Below are positions 51,239 to 61,559 of a stretch of DNA of 64,000 nt, piece after piece. The DNA is from an uncultured Mollicutes bacterium (lineage in GTDB: Bacteria > Bacillota_I > Bacilli_A > RFN20 > CAG-288): NCBI GenBank assembly GCA_900539865.1, contig UQDS01000001.1, positions 62,001 through 126,000 of the forward strand. Direction: 5' to 3'. The translations under genes were made by a program, and so were the position numbers. A model generated the notes under the pieces. The model was not told where the DNA came from, made no database searches, and saw only the letters and a program-made list of their open reading frames with translations. Positions within the stretch are counted from its first letter, which is position 1, and each line of letters opens with the position of its first letter.

Positions 51239-52530
51239 AATTTTGCCTCCTGGTTGATATTCTTTATGATACCATAACTCTCTTTTAATGAAAGTTTTGC
51301 TTTGCTGCTTTCCTTTGTCAAAACCCAAAGTACTTTCGCTACTTTTGGCTTGGGAATTTCTTGTTCCCCTTGCCCGTCGGTCAAATAGACTAAAACAGAA
51401 CGCCGGTATTTCGGATGTGAGTTTAAATATTCGATCACTGGTGTAAAGAAAGTCCCACCACGACCGATAAGTGTTTGTGGAATATCAGAAATTTTATTGA
51501 TCTCTTTTATATCTTTGATTTGACTGTCACATTGAATCAGTGTCATCTCAAATGAATATTTTTTCTTTAACGTAAAAACTTGATTCAAAGCATTTTTTAA
51601 TTGGTCTTCATCCATCGAGTAACTTGTGTCGATAGCGACAACGACATGAATCTTACGATCCGATAAAATGCCAGAGAGGTCTGCACGCAATGGTTGCCTG
51701 CGATTCAATCTTGTTTTGGTGTGTCTTTTTCCTTTCGGGATGGTGCCTACAAGAAGCTCTAAGATTTTTTGCCATGGCAAAGTATGAGGTTCTCTATCAC
51801 TGATCTTCAATTGTTCGGAAAGTGAATTACTACCTCGTTCTTTACCGCGTAAAAGAAGAAAAGCTTCCTTTTTCCAGTAATCTTGTGCGGCAATTTTCAT
51901 CGTTTCATCTTCAAAATCAAAGATATCAAAGTCTATCGCAAGCATCTGTAGAAGCTTGGTCATAAAATTCTTCAATTTATCACTAGAGGCCAACAAAGAT
52001 TTGTTCTGTTCAAAGGAGAAATTTTTTGTGCTTTTATGCACCTTATCAAAATAAAACCGAAGCGGAGATAAAAAATCATTTTTGTTTTCAAGTTCAAATA
52101 AGAACTGAAAAAAGTCGACATTGTGATCTAAGAACTCTTTAAACTTTGCAAGTTTATCATCGAATTCATTTTCTTCATTCACTTGTGTGGCTTCTTCAGA
52201 AAAAGCAAATTTCAATTTTGTTTCTAATTGAAACAAAAGTGTTTCCATAGAAGACGACTCTAAAAGGAGAGGATTATATTGCAAGACAAAGTTACCGTTA
52301 TCTTGAAATTCAAAATGAAGCGCAGTTTCTTCAAAGAGATTCAGGTCACGCTGTATGAAGCGAAGCAAAGAGCTTTCCTGCTTTAAATGGCGCATTTGAA
52401 AAAGCACCGAGATCAGGTCAAAGAGTTCTTGATAAGAAGAATCTATTTGAACCAGTATCTCTTCGTTATCTGTCAAACGATAGCGAGAGGTATCCTCTTT
52501 TGCTTTTTGAAAAAGTTTTATAGCGGTCAT
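51235..52530 (-). CDS. VWA-domain protein (DUF2201-like)
   Basis: A 431-residue protein. The C-terminal 150 residues are a von Willebrand A domain with the MIDAS motif VVAIDTSYSMDEDQLKNAL (about 292) and GRGGTFFTPVIEYL; the N-terminal part is helical. It lies directly after an AAA ATPase gene, and MoxR-VWA pairs act as chaperone-like systems that insert metals or activate enzyme complexes. The target is unknown. Confidence 0.82.
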   Translation of the reverse strand: MTAIKLFQKAKEDTSRYRLTDNEEILVQIDSSYQELFDLISVLFQMRHLKQESSLLRFIQRDLNLFEETALHFEFQDNGNFVLQYNPLLLESSSMETLLFQLETKLKFAFSEEATQVNEENEFDDKLAKFKEFLDHNVDFFQFLFELENKNDFLSPLRFYFDKVHKSTKNFSFEQNKSLLASSDKLKNFMTKLLQMLAIDFDIFDFEDETMKIAAQDYWKKEAFLLLRGKERGSNSLSEQLKISDREPHTLPWQKILELLVGTIPKGKRHTKTRLNRRQPLRADLSGILSDRKIHVVVAIDTSYSMDEDQLKNALNQVFTLKKKYSFEMTLIQCDSQIKDIKEINKISDIPQTLIGRGGTFFTPVIEYLNSHPKYRRSVLVYLTDGQGEQEIPKPKVAKVLWVLTKESSKAKLSLKESYGIIKNINQEAKL

Positions 52531-53847
52531 TTAATGAAAAGACTCCTCTAACTTTTTGACTTTCTCTAACAAAGGAACAATCACATTGTAATAAATGTCA
52601 TGATAAATTGTTTTAAAACTCATACCATTTCGGCAATACTGTTTTGAAAAAGCGTCGGCAAATTCAAAAGCAGTAGACTTTTCAAAGCATTTTACCAATT
52701 TGCTGATTTTATTTTCTAAACCAGATAACAGTGCCCAATTTGAGGAAATGGTGCCGGAAAAGTCTCTCATATAATCAAACAACTCGTTGTATAACTTTGT
52801 TTTTGCTTTAATAGAAAGCGCGGTAATTTTCTCGCCCGTTTGACTTAAATCTTTATCATCATTAATGAAATCGGAAAATTCAACATTCATATAAGAATTG
52901 TGAAAATGTTCAAAAAATCTTTCCCCAACTTCACTACCTAATTTTGCACAAAAAATCTCTTTTAAATCCCCTTCTAAAATTCGAGGAGAAGATTCCATTG
53001 AAGAAAAAAATGGAGCGATGAATGGGATTGCTTGAATGATTGTATCGATCATGTCATAGCCTCTAGGGGAAGGCATGGATTCAATATCTGCATCCAAAGC
53101 TTTATCATTTCCAATCAAGTCAGATCGATTGCTCTTAATATAAGTTTGAATGATTGGTGATAAGTTTGCACTCTTTGCATAATTCAACCAATCGACAGAA
53201 TTTGCCTTGACATTGATTTTGATAAAACGATCTAACTGAGCAGGGTCCATTTCATTTGTCGCATATACGCTCTCACTGGATGCTGGATTCATTGCACCGA
53301 TGATGAAGACCCACCAAGGAAATTCATATCCATTGACACTGCGGGTCAATAAGATATTCATCAACTCTTTATAAACTTGACTATCGGTACGATTGATTTC
53401 ATCAAAGAAGATGATGACCGGAGATATTTTTCTCTCTTTTAACAGCGCGATTTTTTCTTCCGGTGAAAGATCATTTAACTGATAACGATTTTCTTGACCT
53501 TTCATCGCATCCGCTTTCACATCGTTTTGTTGATTTAAATAAATTTCTTTTTCTTTTTCTTGAATGCGTGAGATTACATAATAGGGCAAAAAGCGAAAGG
53601 AGACATGGCCGTTTTCATCCATGTATTGATACGGAAGACCAGTGATTTCCCCTTCTTTTAAAGAACCTCCTTCTATCGTGATATAGGTTGCGTTCATCTC
53701 GCTTGCAAGTTCACGAACAAGCATCGATTTACCAATGCCATGACGTCCTGAAATCAAGGGGGTCAAATAAAGATCTTTCTTCGTTGTTGCAATATTAGAG
53801 TATAAAATTCTTTTGATGAGTCTTTTTGCTGTCGAGATTTTAACCAT
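52531..53847 (-). CDS. MoxR-like AAA+ ATPase
   Basis: A 438-residue AAA+ protein: Walker A SGRHGIGKSMLVRELA (about 32-47), Walker B IIFFDEINRTDSQVYKELMN (about 146-165), sensor 1 WVFIIGAMNPASS and PAQLDRFIKI (arginine-finger region). The C-terminal 180 residues are helical. No gap separates it from the VWA gene, so the pair is one unit. Its own RBS is AAGGAG. Confidence 0.85.
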   Translation of the reverse strand: MVKISTAKRLIKRILYSNIATTKKDLYLTPLISGRHGIGKSMLVRELASEMNATYITIEGGSLKEGEITGLPYQYMDENGHVSFRFLPYYVISRIQEKEKEIYLNQQNDVKADAMKGQENRYQLNDLSPEEKIALLKERKISPVIIFFDEINRTDSQVYKELMNILLTRSVNGYEFPWWVFIIGAMNPASSESVYATNEMDPAQLDRFIKINVKANSVDWLNYAKSANLSPIIQTYIKSNRSDLIGNDKALDADIESMPSPRGYDMIDTIIQAIPFIAPFFSSMESSPRILEGDLKEIFCAKLGSEVGERFFEHFHNSYMNVEFSDFINDDKDLSQTGEKITALSIKAKTKLYNELFDYMRDFSGTISSNWALLSGLENKISKLVKCFEKSTAFEFADAFSKQYCRNGMSFKTIYHDIYYNVIVPLLEKVKKLEESFH

Positions 53848-53923
53848 AGCCTTCTCCTTTTCATCGTAACTTATAGTATATATCAGAATAAATTAGCGAA
53901 TCAATCTTCAATGTTGAATGCAT

Positions 53924-53956
53924 GAAAAAAGCCTGCGGAATTACCTTCCGCAGGCC
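53924..53956 (-). terminator. Terminator of the rmuC-addB-addA operon
   Basis: GCCTGCGGAA (53931-53940) pairs with TTCCGCAGGC (53946-53955); on the minus strand the stem is followed by TTTTTTC, just after the addA stop. Confidence 0.88.
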
Positions 53957-53961
53957 TGATT

Positions 53962-56900
53962 TTATAACGTTTTAACTTCTCTGATCTTTCCTGTAGTCAA
54001 TGAAAGTAACAAAAGTTTTATTTTATCTTTATCGACATGATAAAGATTCATTATATTCCTTTGATATACGTGAAGTTGTTCATCATAATACAAAGGAGAA
54101 ATGTCGCTTGTCTTATAGTCGACAATGATGAAGGTATCCCCTTTGTGTATCAGCAAGTCAATGCTACCAGATGTATTAAAGATTTCATCATAATAAGCAA
54201 ACTCTTTTTGAACACAGTCATCATCTACGCCGACAAAGATCTCATTTTTTAAAATGCGATCGATGAGTGCTCTCTCTCTTTTATCGCGAATAAAGGAAGT
54301 GTCTTTTGTAGTAAAAGAGACCAACTCCATCAAGCGGTGTAACCTGGTACCCTTTTCTAACGCATCCGCAATCTCTTCATCTTCCAAGTGACTGACAGTA
54401 TGACTGGCCGTTTGATTGATGACCGGTGCAAAGGTAATTTCATCATCGACTCTTGTCAAAGAAGAATCTAATTCTATGTGCGTTTCTTGTTTCTTTCTAA
54501 CATTTACACTTGTTTCTACTAAACGATTTAAATCAGGATAGTCATCCGTCTGATAATCGTCCAACAAAAGAGTCTTAGTGTGATAAAGGGGATAAATCAA
54601 ACGAGTCAATAAATAATCGACAACTGTTTCTGTCAGTTTTTTATCTCCTTTATTTTCTCGATATTTTTTTATTTTATCTAAGACTTCATTTCTGACAGAA
54701 GCAGGATCCGCATTTACTTCTTCCGTTTCCTCTAAACTATCATCATCTTCTTCGATTTCTTCCTCGCGTTGCGCCAGATCGTTTCTTGCTTGATATTTTT
54801 CAAAATCGCTCTTAGCATGAATGGAATCATCTGCACAATAGAATGAGAAGATAGAGTCATCATCGCTTTCTTCCGTTGGAAGAAGATGATCTAGATGATT
54901 TAACATGGCACACTTTAAGTTATAGCGCGCTTTTTCGTAAAGAGCTAAAATCGTGTCATAAACCAGTTTCTTACCGATATATTGATAGGCAACATACTGG
55001 TAAGAATAAGGGAAAGAATCTGGTGTCAAAGATAATGAAAAACGCATCAGCGCATTGCTATAGAGCATCATCTCATCATGAAGAGAAACCAAGTCTTTAT
55101 GTTCTTGAATAAAGGGAAGTATTTTTTTATTGACAAGATAACGATGAGGAAGAAAAGAGAGCATACCATATAGGTTATCTTCCTTCCTAAGCGTCTCTTC
55201 ATTCCCGCCGGGTTTATTACCCACGATGATGATTTCGTATATCGCTCTTGTTAAGGCAACATAAACGAGACGGACATGCTCATCCAAATCTGGATTTTTC
55301 TCTCCCATCTCTTTCATAAATGCGTAGTAAGGAAGCGAGTGAACACGCAAATCCTCAACGAGTCCTTTCTCGTTCACATTTCTATAATCATACTGGAAAT
55401 TAGACAATAAAATGCCATATTTATCGCTTATTGTGTAGAATTCTTTTCCGTTTTCGCCGGCGTGTAATTCATTTTCAGATAACGGCATGTAAACGATTTT
55501 TTTATCTAAACCTTTAGAAGCGTGAATTGTCATTAAGTCTACAGCATCATCCATTTGAACAACGCTTTCGCTTTCGATTGTCAAACGATTTTTTTCGATG
55601 CTGTGGAATAAATTTAAAAATTCTTCACGGCCTGCACCTGTCTGTTCCATAGAAGTAATGATGCGATAAAGAGATTCGATTTTTTGAACGTTGTCCTCCA
55701 CTTGTCCGATGAGATAAAGTTTTTTGACGATGGAAAATTCGTTGATCATATCCAAGTAAAGATCAGAAAATTTACTATCTTTATGACTTCTTGCAAAAGC
55801 AAGTATATTTTGATAGATTTTATCTTCTTTGACATATCGAAGACTATCTTCTTCATCCTCTTTGGAAACAATTTCAAAAATTTCTTTGTCCGAATATTGA
55901 TAGATATAACTTCTTGCAATAGAAGTAAAAAGATGTTTCACATCACAAGGCGTATTATTCAGCATATATTCAATTAAATTCAATATGGATTTAATCAATA
56001 AAATACTGTTGATACTGCGCAGGTCGGTCTTCATGATAATATTGAGTGGAATATCATTTTCAGCAAATTTCTTTTGGAAGAAACGATAATTTGTTTTACG
56101 ACCTACAAGAATACAAAAATCAGAATATCGATATTCACGCAACTTGCCACGGTCATTGAATTTCAAATGATTTTTCATTCGGTATTGAATATCTTCTATG
56201 ATTTGATTGATTTCTTGCTCTTTTGCATTTCTTTGATCGCCATATAAGTTTGGTTCATACTGTAGACGATGTATGCCAAAACCGTTTTTTCTTTCGACAT
56301 CTGGTTTTGTATCAGGGCCGCATACAAGCTGTTGAATCGGATCGACAAAGGAAATATCTCCATGTTCCATGGTCATATAACGATTGAAAATATAATTGAT
56401 ATCAGAAAGAATCTCAGGACTAGAGCGATAATTTCTATTCATCGGAATGACTTCGTGTTCTTCTCCCGGTTTTTGATAATCTTCAACACGTTTATTAAAG
56501 AGAGCGACGTTGGAATTTCTAAAACGATAAATGGATTGCTTCGCATCTCCAACGCAAAATAGGTGAGCTCTTGTACCATCGGGATTTTCTTTGGTTAAAG
56601 CATCTAAAAAGATTTCTTGAATATCGTTTGTATCCTGATATTCATCGATCATGATAAATTTAAATTGGTTGCGTATTTCAATGGCGCAATCTGCAAATTC
56701 TTCCTCGGTCAACAACCGAATCGCTAAAGAAGAAAAATCAGAGAAGGTGAAATAATTGCAACTGAATTTATAGTCTTGCAATCTCTTTCTCAATTCTTCT
56801 TCCAATTCAAAGAAAAGATGAATATCCTCTTTAAACGATAAATAAAATTCTTTATCTTTCTTTAAATCCTCAAACAAAAATTCATATTCTTTCAAAACCT

Positions 56901-57864
56901 CACGGAGATATGTTCGATATTTTTTACCGCCTTTTTTGGCGCTGCCGAAATGCAAATTAAAGAAATTCGGATTATCTCTTCGCAATGTTTTTAAAGTAGA
57001 CAAAAACGTTTCATCATCGGAGTTTAATGCGGTTTTAAGCGCTTCTATCACACCTTTTTGATTGACATTTTTTTCATTTTCAGCTTCAAAAGCCGAGATA
57101 TCAACAACATATCCTGCTTCATTTTGTAAAACTTGTAATGCTTTATCGATATCTATTTCGGTATCTTTATTTTCAATTAAATAATCCGCATATTCATGTT
57201 GGCAAAAGTCGGCAACTACAAAAAAAGCTTTGATTTTCGTGCGTAATTGATCGATAAGTTTTTGTTTTACACCTTCATAAAAAGCATCTGTAAGATAATG
57301 TTTATCATAATCGCGAATATACTCTTTTCGTAAGGATTCTGGTTTCTTATCTAATTCTTTAAAGAGTCTTAAGACGAAATTTTTAACGTCTGTGTCATCT
57401 TTTAAAGTGAATTTCTTCAATGTAAAAATAAGACGCTTAGCCTTTGTCTCATCTGAATAATATTCATTGAAAATTTCGTCTAAAAGATCATTCATCTTCG
57501 CAGAAATCACTGCGTCATCAGCAACGGAAAGCCCTTTGGAAAGATGGAGTCTAGAAGCAAAACGCTTTACCAAATACTGTGAGAAAGAATCGAAAGTTTG
57601 AATGTGTGCAGACATCATTTCAGCGGCAAAAGGCGAGTGATTTTCCTTAAACAATTTTATTGTTCTTTCTTTCATCTCATGTGCGGCATTATTGGTAAAA
57701 GTCAAAACCAAAAGTTGCGAAGGCTTTATTTCATCTTCCATCACTTTTGCGTAAATCTTGTTTGACAAGGTCGCTGTTTTACCTGAGCCAGCACCGGCTG
57801 AGATGATGACATCTTTATTGCAACTGGCTTCTAGTGCTCGTTTTTGTTCTGCGTTTAAGTTCAT
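53962..57864 (-). CDS. addA: ATP-dependent helicase/nuclease subunit A
   Basis: A 1300-residue UvrD-type helicase-nuclease. Walker A ISAGAGSGKTATLSNKI (about 21-37), LVLTFTNNAAHEMKER (Ia), IMIDEYQDTNDIQE (II), GDAKQSIYRFR (III), MNRNYRSSPEIL (IV), LMTIHASKGLDKKIVYMP (V) and VALTRA (VI). The C-terminal RecB-type nuclease has FIIVDYKTSDISPLYYDEQ and QLHVYQRNI. With AddB it resects double-strand breaks and handles Chi sites. It overlaps addB by 4 bases. There is a highly acidic linker around residue 1040 (EEEIEEDDDSLEETEEVN). Confidence 0.95.
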   Translation of the reverse strand: MNLNAEQKRALEASCNKDVIISAGAGSGKTATLSNKIYAKVMEDEIKPSQLLVLTFTNNAAHEMKERTIKLFKENHSPFAAEMMSAHIQTFDSFSQYLVKRFASRLHLSKGLSVADDAVISAKMNDLLDEIFNEYYSDETKAKRLIFTLKKFTLKDDTDVKNFVLRLFKELDKKPESLRKEYIRDYDKHYLTDAFYEGVKQKLIDQLRTKIKAFFVVADFCQHEYADYLIENKDTEIDIDKALQVLQNEAGYVVDISAFEAENEKNVNQKGVIEALKTALNSDDETFLSTLKTLRRDNPNFFNLHFGSAKKGGKKYRTYLREVLKEYEFLFEDLKKDKEFYLSFKEDIHLFFELEEELRKRLQDYKFSCNYFTFSDFSSLAIRLLTEEEFADCAIEIRNQFKFIMIDEYQDTNDIQEIFLDALTKENPDGTRAHLFCVGDAKQSIYRFRNSNVALFNKRVEDYQKPGEEHEVIPMNRNYRSSPEILSDINYIFNRYMTMEHGDISFVDPIQQLVCGPDTKPDVERKNGFGIHRLQYEPNLYGDQRNAKEQEINQIIEDIQYRMKNHLKFNDRGKLREYRYSDFCILVGRKTNYRFFQKKFAENDIPLNIIMKTDLRSINSILLIKSILNLIEYMLNNTPCDVKHLFTSIARSYIYQYSDKEIFEIVSKEDEEDSLRYVKEDKIYQNILAFARSHKDSKFSDLYLDMINEFSIVKKLYLIGQVEDNVQKIESLYRIITSMEQTGAGREEFLNLFHSIEKNRLTIESESVVQMDDAVDLMTIHASKGLDKKIVYMPLSENELHAGENGKEFYTISDKYGILLSNFQYDYRNVNEKGLVEDLRVHSLPYYAFMKEMGEKNPDLDEHVRLVYVALTRAIYEIIIVGNKPGGNEETLRKEDNLYGMLSFLPHRYLVNKKILPFIQEHKDLVSLHDEMMLYSNALMRFSLSLTPDSFPYSYQYVAYQYIGKKLVYDTILALYEKARYNLKCAMLNHLDHLLPTEESDDDSIFSFYCADDSIHAKSDFEKYQARNDLAQREEEIEEDDDSLEETEEVNADPASVRNEVLDKIKKYRENKGDKKLTETVVDYLLTRLIYPLYHTKTLLLDDYQTDDYPDLNRLVETSVNVRKKQETHIELDSSLTRVDDEITFAPVINQTASHTVSHLEDEEIADALEKGTRLHRLMELVSFTTKDTSFIRDKRERALIDRILKNEIFVGVDDDCVQKEFAYYDEIFNTSGSIDLLIHKGDTFIIVDYKTSDISPLYYDEQLHVYQRNIMNLYHVDKDKIKLLLLSLTTGKIREVKTL

Positions 57865-60305
57865 TTTTCTACCTCACAGGACTTTTTCCAAAATGTAGAG
57901 ATTTCTTGAGAGTAGTTTTTAAAATCTCTATAGATATTGTGATAACAAATATCGGCGTAAGCACAAAAAGAACATACCGCATCCCTTTCTTTTTTGGAAG
58001 TCAATTCTTTGCTTGTTGGAGCAATATCGAATTCTGCATTTTCAATGTGATGAATAGTTTCTATCGCTGCTTTTGCAGACGCTTGAATCAAATCTTCAAG
58101 CGCGATGTTTTCTTTTCCAACATAAACTATATCGTCTTCTATTTTTCCTTTGCAATCAAAGAAAGTAGGCTCATCCTCATATTGATTTTCCTTATCTTCT
58201 TTGCATTTACAAGCGTGATTTAAAGAGATCATATAATTGTAATCACGTTTCAAAACGCCTTGTGCTTTCAAATTTGATTGCAAGATATCTTCTGAAACAA
58301 TTTCCGATTTAGCAATAGACTTTTTAAATGTATTAAAGTAAATATGTTGGATCCCAAAACCACCAAAGATAGCATCAGAAACAAGATTTATTCTTTCCTT
58401 TTTATCCATCTGTTCAATCGCATAATAATATAACGGAAGCTGTATCGATTTTGCGAAAGGAATCAATTTATAATTAAAGGATTCCGAACCGGATTTATAG
58501 TCAATAATCGTGTAATATTTTTGGCCGCTATATTGCGTTAGAAGGATTTTATCAATGTATCCGACAAAAGAGTATGTGCGATTGTCATCCTTTATGTGAA
58601 AGTTGACGCGACGTTCGGAATCGTTTTCATTTTCAACGAGAATTGCCTCTTCTTTCATCTTCAATAAACTGTGAACAAACTGTTTAAACCAGTGATGAAC
58701 AACAGAAATAAGTGCTTCTTCTTTTTTAGTAACAGATACATTCTGTTTTTTTGCATTTTCATTATACAAGTCTACACCGGCAAGGAAAGACACTTCAAAA
58801 TCAAAATCAGGGCGGAATAAATCTTCTAAAACCCGGTGCATGAGAATACCTAAAAACATCGAAGTAAAATCAGTTTGTTTAACAGGCAAAATCTTCGAAA
58901 GATAAAATTGAAAAGGACAAGAGATGTATTTTTCTAAATCGGTGACAGAATAGTTCTTCTTATCTTTGTAAATATTCACACCAATATTCTGATATTTATA
59001 ATCATAAGAATTGATTTCACCGACAGGGGAATAGATGAATTTTTGATCTATCTCATAGCTTTGCACCAATTTTTGTCCCTCTTTTGTAAAGTAACCATCT
59101 TTTCCTTCTTGTCGATCTAATTTGATGGTTTTCACTTTTTCTTGCCAATGAAAATCTTCTAAAAATTGTGAATCAAAAATTTTATCGTTAAGATGTTCCA
59201 ACACGCGAGAGAGAAAAACAATATTCATATAAGCTAAATAATTGCGTTTTTTTCTTTCATCTAATTGTGTTTCTTGATAAGAAGTGGTCACACCCAGTTG
59301 AAGCAATTCTTGATCAGAAAGAACGTGGTTGTCTTTTTTCACACAATAGAAAAAATCAAAAGCAAAATCTAAAACATATACTTTGCTGTCAGGATCAAAA
59401 GCAAAAGAATCACTAAAGACAACTCCACCTTCCGGATATTTGACTTTATATGTTGTCGAATGAATGATTTCTAACAAATTAGCGTATGCAAAATCAAAGT
59501 CTAAAGAAGTCAAATCATATTTCAAAACAATATCGTGAAGATAGGAAAGACTATCCACTGCTAATTCTTCTTTACTAAACGAAAAATTTTTCTTTTGATA
59601 AATGTCATCTAACTTCTTTTTGACATAAGGTGCAGTGTAGAGTTTCTCGTTTTTTTTCATCGACACAGGAAGATGATAAAGAGAAGAGAACAATTCCGGA
59701 TGATATAAATCATCGTTTTTAAATAAAACTTTCACTTTATTTTTTTCTTCCGGGTGCTCTAATAAATTTTTCCGCAATTGAGAAAAGAGGTAATGATATT
59801 GTTGAAAACGAGTTTTAAAGTTATAAATCGGAGCAGGAGCTTCTTTTTCTAAATCGTGGAGCTTCTCTATCGGTAAATCATCAAGACAGATATCTTTGAA
59901 CTGATATCCCTTTTTGTGGATTAAAGAGTGAAGGGATAAATTTTCCTGTTGTTCCAAAAGAAGTAATTCGCGATGGGAAAACTCATAATCGGCAAGATTG
60001 TCTTTTTGAATATAGCCTTGTTCCAATTCTTCATATAACGCTTTGAGTTTTGCGTTTTGTTCTAAATCACATACTTGTAACAACTCCAAATATTCTTTGG
60101 CTTCAGAGTATGCAATTTTTTTCTCTTTCATGAGATAACAAACAGGATCGCTTTGATAGGAAAAGGAGCATTTTTGAATAAAATCTTTGACATCCATCAA
60201 TTTAAAAGAGAATTCCGGATGTCTATTTTTCATTTTTAAAAGCAACGGAAAATAATCGCGGTCCGTTATGAGAATGACTTGCTTAGACATTGAAGTTATT
60301 TTCAT
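57861..60305 (-). CDS. addB: AddB-like nuclease subunit, short form
   Basis: An 814-residue AddB-type protein, clearly shorter than the roughly 1160 of Bacillus AddB. The N-terminal helicase-like half has no Walker A. The C-terminal nuclease domain is intact: YTIIDYKSGSESF, and four cysteines (YISCPFQFYLSKIL, then CSFCAYADIC) for the iron-sulfur cluster. ATG 60305 has AAGGAGG; the start overlaps the end of rmuC by 23 bases. It pairs with AddA in recombinational repair. Confidence 0.85.
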   Translation of the reverse strand: MKITSMSKQVILITDRDYFPLLLKMKNRHPEFSFKLMDVKDFIQKCSFSYQSDPVCYLMKEKKIAYSEAKEYLELLQVCDLEQNAKLKALYEELEQGYIQKDNLADYEFSHRELLLLEQQENLSLHSLIHKKGYQFKDICLDDLPIEKLHDLEKEAPAPIYNFKTRFQQYHYLFSQLRKNLLEHPEEKNKVKVLFKNDDLYHPELFSSLYHLPVSMKKNEKLYTAPYVKKKLDDIYQKKNFSFSKEELAVDSLSYLHDIVLKYDLTSLDFDFAYANLLEIIHSTTYKVKYPEGGVVFSDSFAFDPDSKVYVLDFAFDFFYCVKKDNHVLSDQELLQLGVTTSYQETQLDERKKRNYLAYMNIVFLSRVLEHLNDKIFDSQFLEDFHWQEKVKTIKLDRQEGKDGYFTKEGQKLVQSYEIDQKFIYSPVGEINSYDYKYQNIGVNIYKDKKNYSVTDLEKYISCPFQFYLSKILPVKQTDFTSMFLGILMHRVLEDLFRPDFDFEVSFLAGVDLYNENAKKQNVSVTKKEEALISVVHHWFKQFVHSLLKMKEEAILVENENDSERRVNFHIKDDNRTYSFVGYIDKILLTQYSGQKYYTIIDYKSGSESFNYKLIPFAKSIQLPLYYYAIEQMDKKERINLVSDAIFGGFGIQHIYFNTFKKSIAKSEIVSEDILQSNLKAQGVLKRDYNYMISLNHACKCKEDKENQYEDEPTFFDCKGKIEDDIVYVGKENIALEDLIQASAKAAIETIHHIENAEFDIAPTSKELTSKKERDAVCSFCAYADICYHNIYRDFKNYSQEISTFWKKSCEVEK

Positions 60306-61479
60306 CACTTCCCTCCTTATTATCAAATTGCATATCTTTAATATTTTCAAATCTCTTATTGATCTTCTTTACAGTCGTCGCTAATTCTTCTCCGTTTTTT
60401 TCAAGAGTGTGAATGTTTTTAAAAAGAACTTCATAACGTTGACTAAAGCGATGGAATTCAACGCTTAACAGAGATAATTCTTCAACAATTTCTTTGGCGT
60501 TGGCGTTTTTTTCTTCTTGTAAAAGAATCAAGCGCAAAGAAGCAAGAAGCGGAGGTAAAATCGTAGGTGAAGTCAATAGAACTTTCTTCTTTCTAGCATA
60601 TTCAAACAATTCAGAAAGTTCACTGGCGATAAAGGCATACATAGAATCCGCTGGAATAAACATGACACTTTCATCAATTGTCACACCTTCAATGATGTAC
60701 TTGCTTGTCTCATCAATGCGTTTCTTCAATGCAATTTTCAATTGTGCAAGCGCCTCTTTTCCTTCGGTAGAATCCGTTCTAACTTGTCCGTTGAACAGTG
60801 TTTCAAATCCGACGATGGAAAATTTCGAGTCTATTGCTAATATTGTTTTTTCTGCCCCGTTTTGTAAAAAGACAACCGCGTCAGGACGCAAGGTACCAAG
60901 TCCCAACTTTGTTCCATCTAATGTGTATTGGTAATCGTAAAATTTACCTTTAGTATCGCCAAAAATATCTTTTAACAGGAGTTCTAACTGCATCTCACCA
61001 TAGCGGCCACGACTCTGTGAATGTGCAAATAAATTCGCTAAATTTACCATATCTTTTTGTAAGACATCCAAATTCTTTTGCGTTTCTTTGATCTCGGTTA
61101 AGCTGTGTTCTAAATAGACAATAGAGTCTTTCGTTTGATTGAAATTCGATTCAAAAGAAGAGTGCACTCTCTCATTGATTTCTCTGAGATTTGCATTGAT
61201 ATTTTGACTTAACAAGGACATGGATTCTTGCATCTTTAACAACATATTCGTCTGCATTTCACCCATTTGTTTTTGTTGTTGTAATTGGGAGGATTGAAGC
61301 GCTTGGTTCACCTCATCGCGCACTTTATTGTTATTTTCATCAATGATCTGATAGATGTCCTCTTCTTGGTTTGCTTGCGGTCTTCTCTTCTCTTTGCTCA
61401 CGACAAAAAAGACGAGGGACAATATCACAAGAGAAAGAAAAACAACAAGAACAATAAGTGTGATTTCCGTATTAGTCAT
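60283..61479 (-). CDS. rmuC: DNA recombination protein RmuC
   Basis: A 398-residue RmuC-family protein: N-terminal membrane helix (ITLIVLVVFLSLVILSLVFF), long coiled coil (about 40-150), and the nuclease-like core with GRYGEMQLELLLKDIFG, LRPDAVVFL, ILAIDSKFSI and VMFIPADSMYAFI. It limits sequence inversions and is thought to act on DNA repair intermediates. It heads the addB-addA operon. Confidence 0.92.
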   Translation of the reverse strand: MTNTEITLIVLVVFLSLVILSLVFFVVSKEKRRPQANQEEDIYQIIDENNNKVRDEVNQALQSSQLQQQKQMGEMQTNMLLKMQESMSLLSQNINANLREINERVHSSFESNFNQTKDSIVYLEHSLTEIKETQKNLDVLQKDMVNLANLFAHSQSRGRYGEMQLELLLKDIFGDTKGKFYDYQYTLDGTKLGLGTLRPDAVVFLQNGAEKTILAIDSKFSIVGFETLFNGQVRTDSTEGKEALAQLKIALKKRIDETSKYIIEGVTIDESVMFIPADSMYAFIASELSELFEYARKKKVLLTSPTILPPLLASLRLILLQEEKNANAKEIVEELSLLSVEFHRFSQRYEVLFKNIHTLEKNGEELATTVKKINKRFENIKDMQFDNKEGSDENNFNV

Positions 61480-61526
61480 AATAAATCCTCTACTATCATA
61501 TTTTAATAAAAGAATAATGAAATATC

Positions 61527-61556
61527 AAAAAAACCGCATGATTTTCATGCGGTTTT
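61527..61556 (-). terminator. Terminator of the second degV
   Basis: AAACCGCATG (61531-61540) pairs with CATGCGGTTT (61546-61555); T-run on the minus strand. Confidence 0.85.
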
Positions 61557-61559
61557 CAT

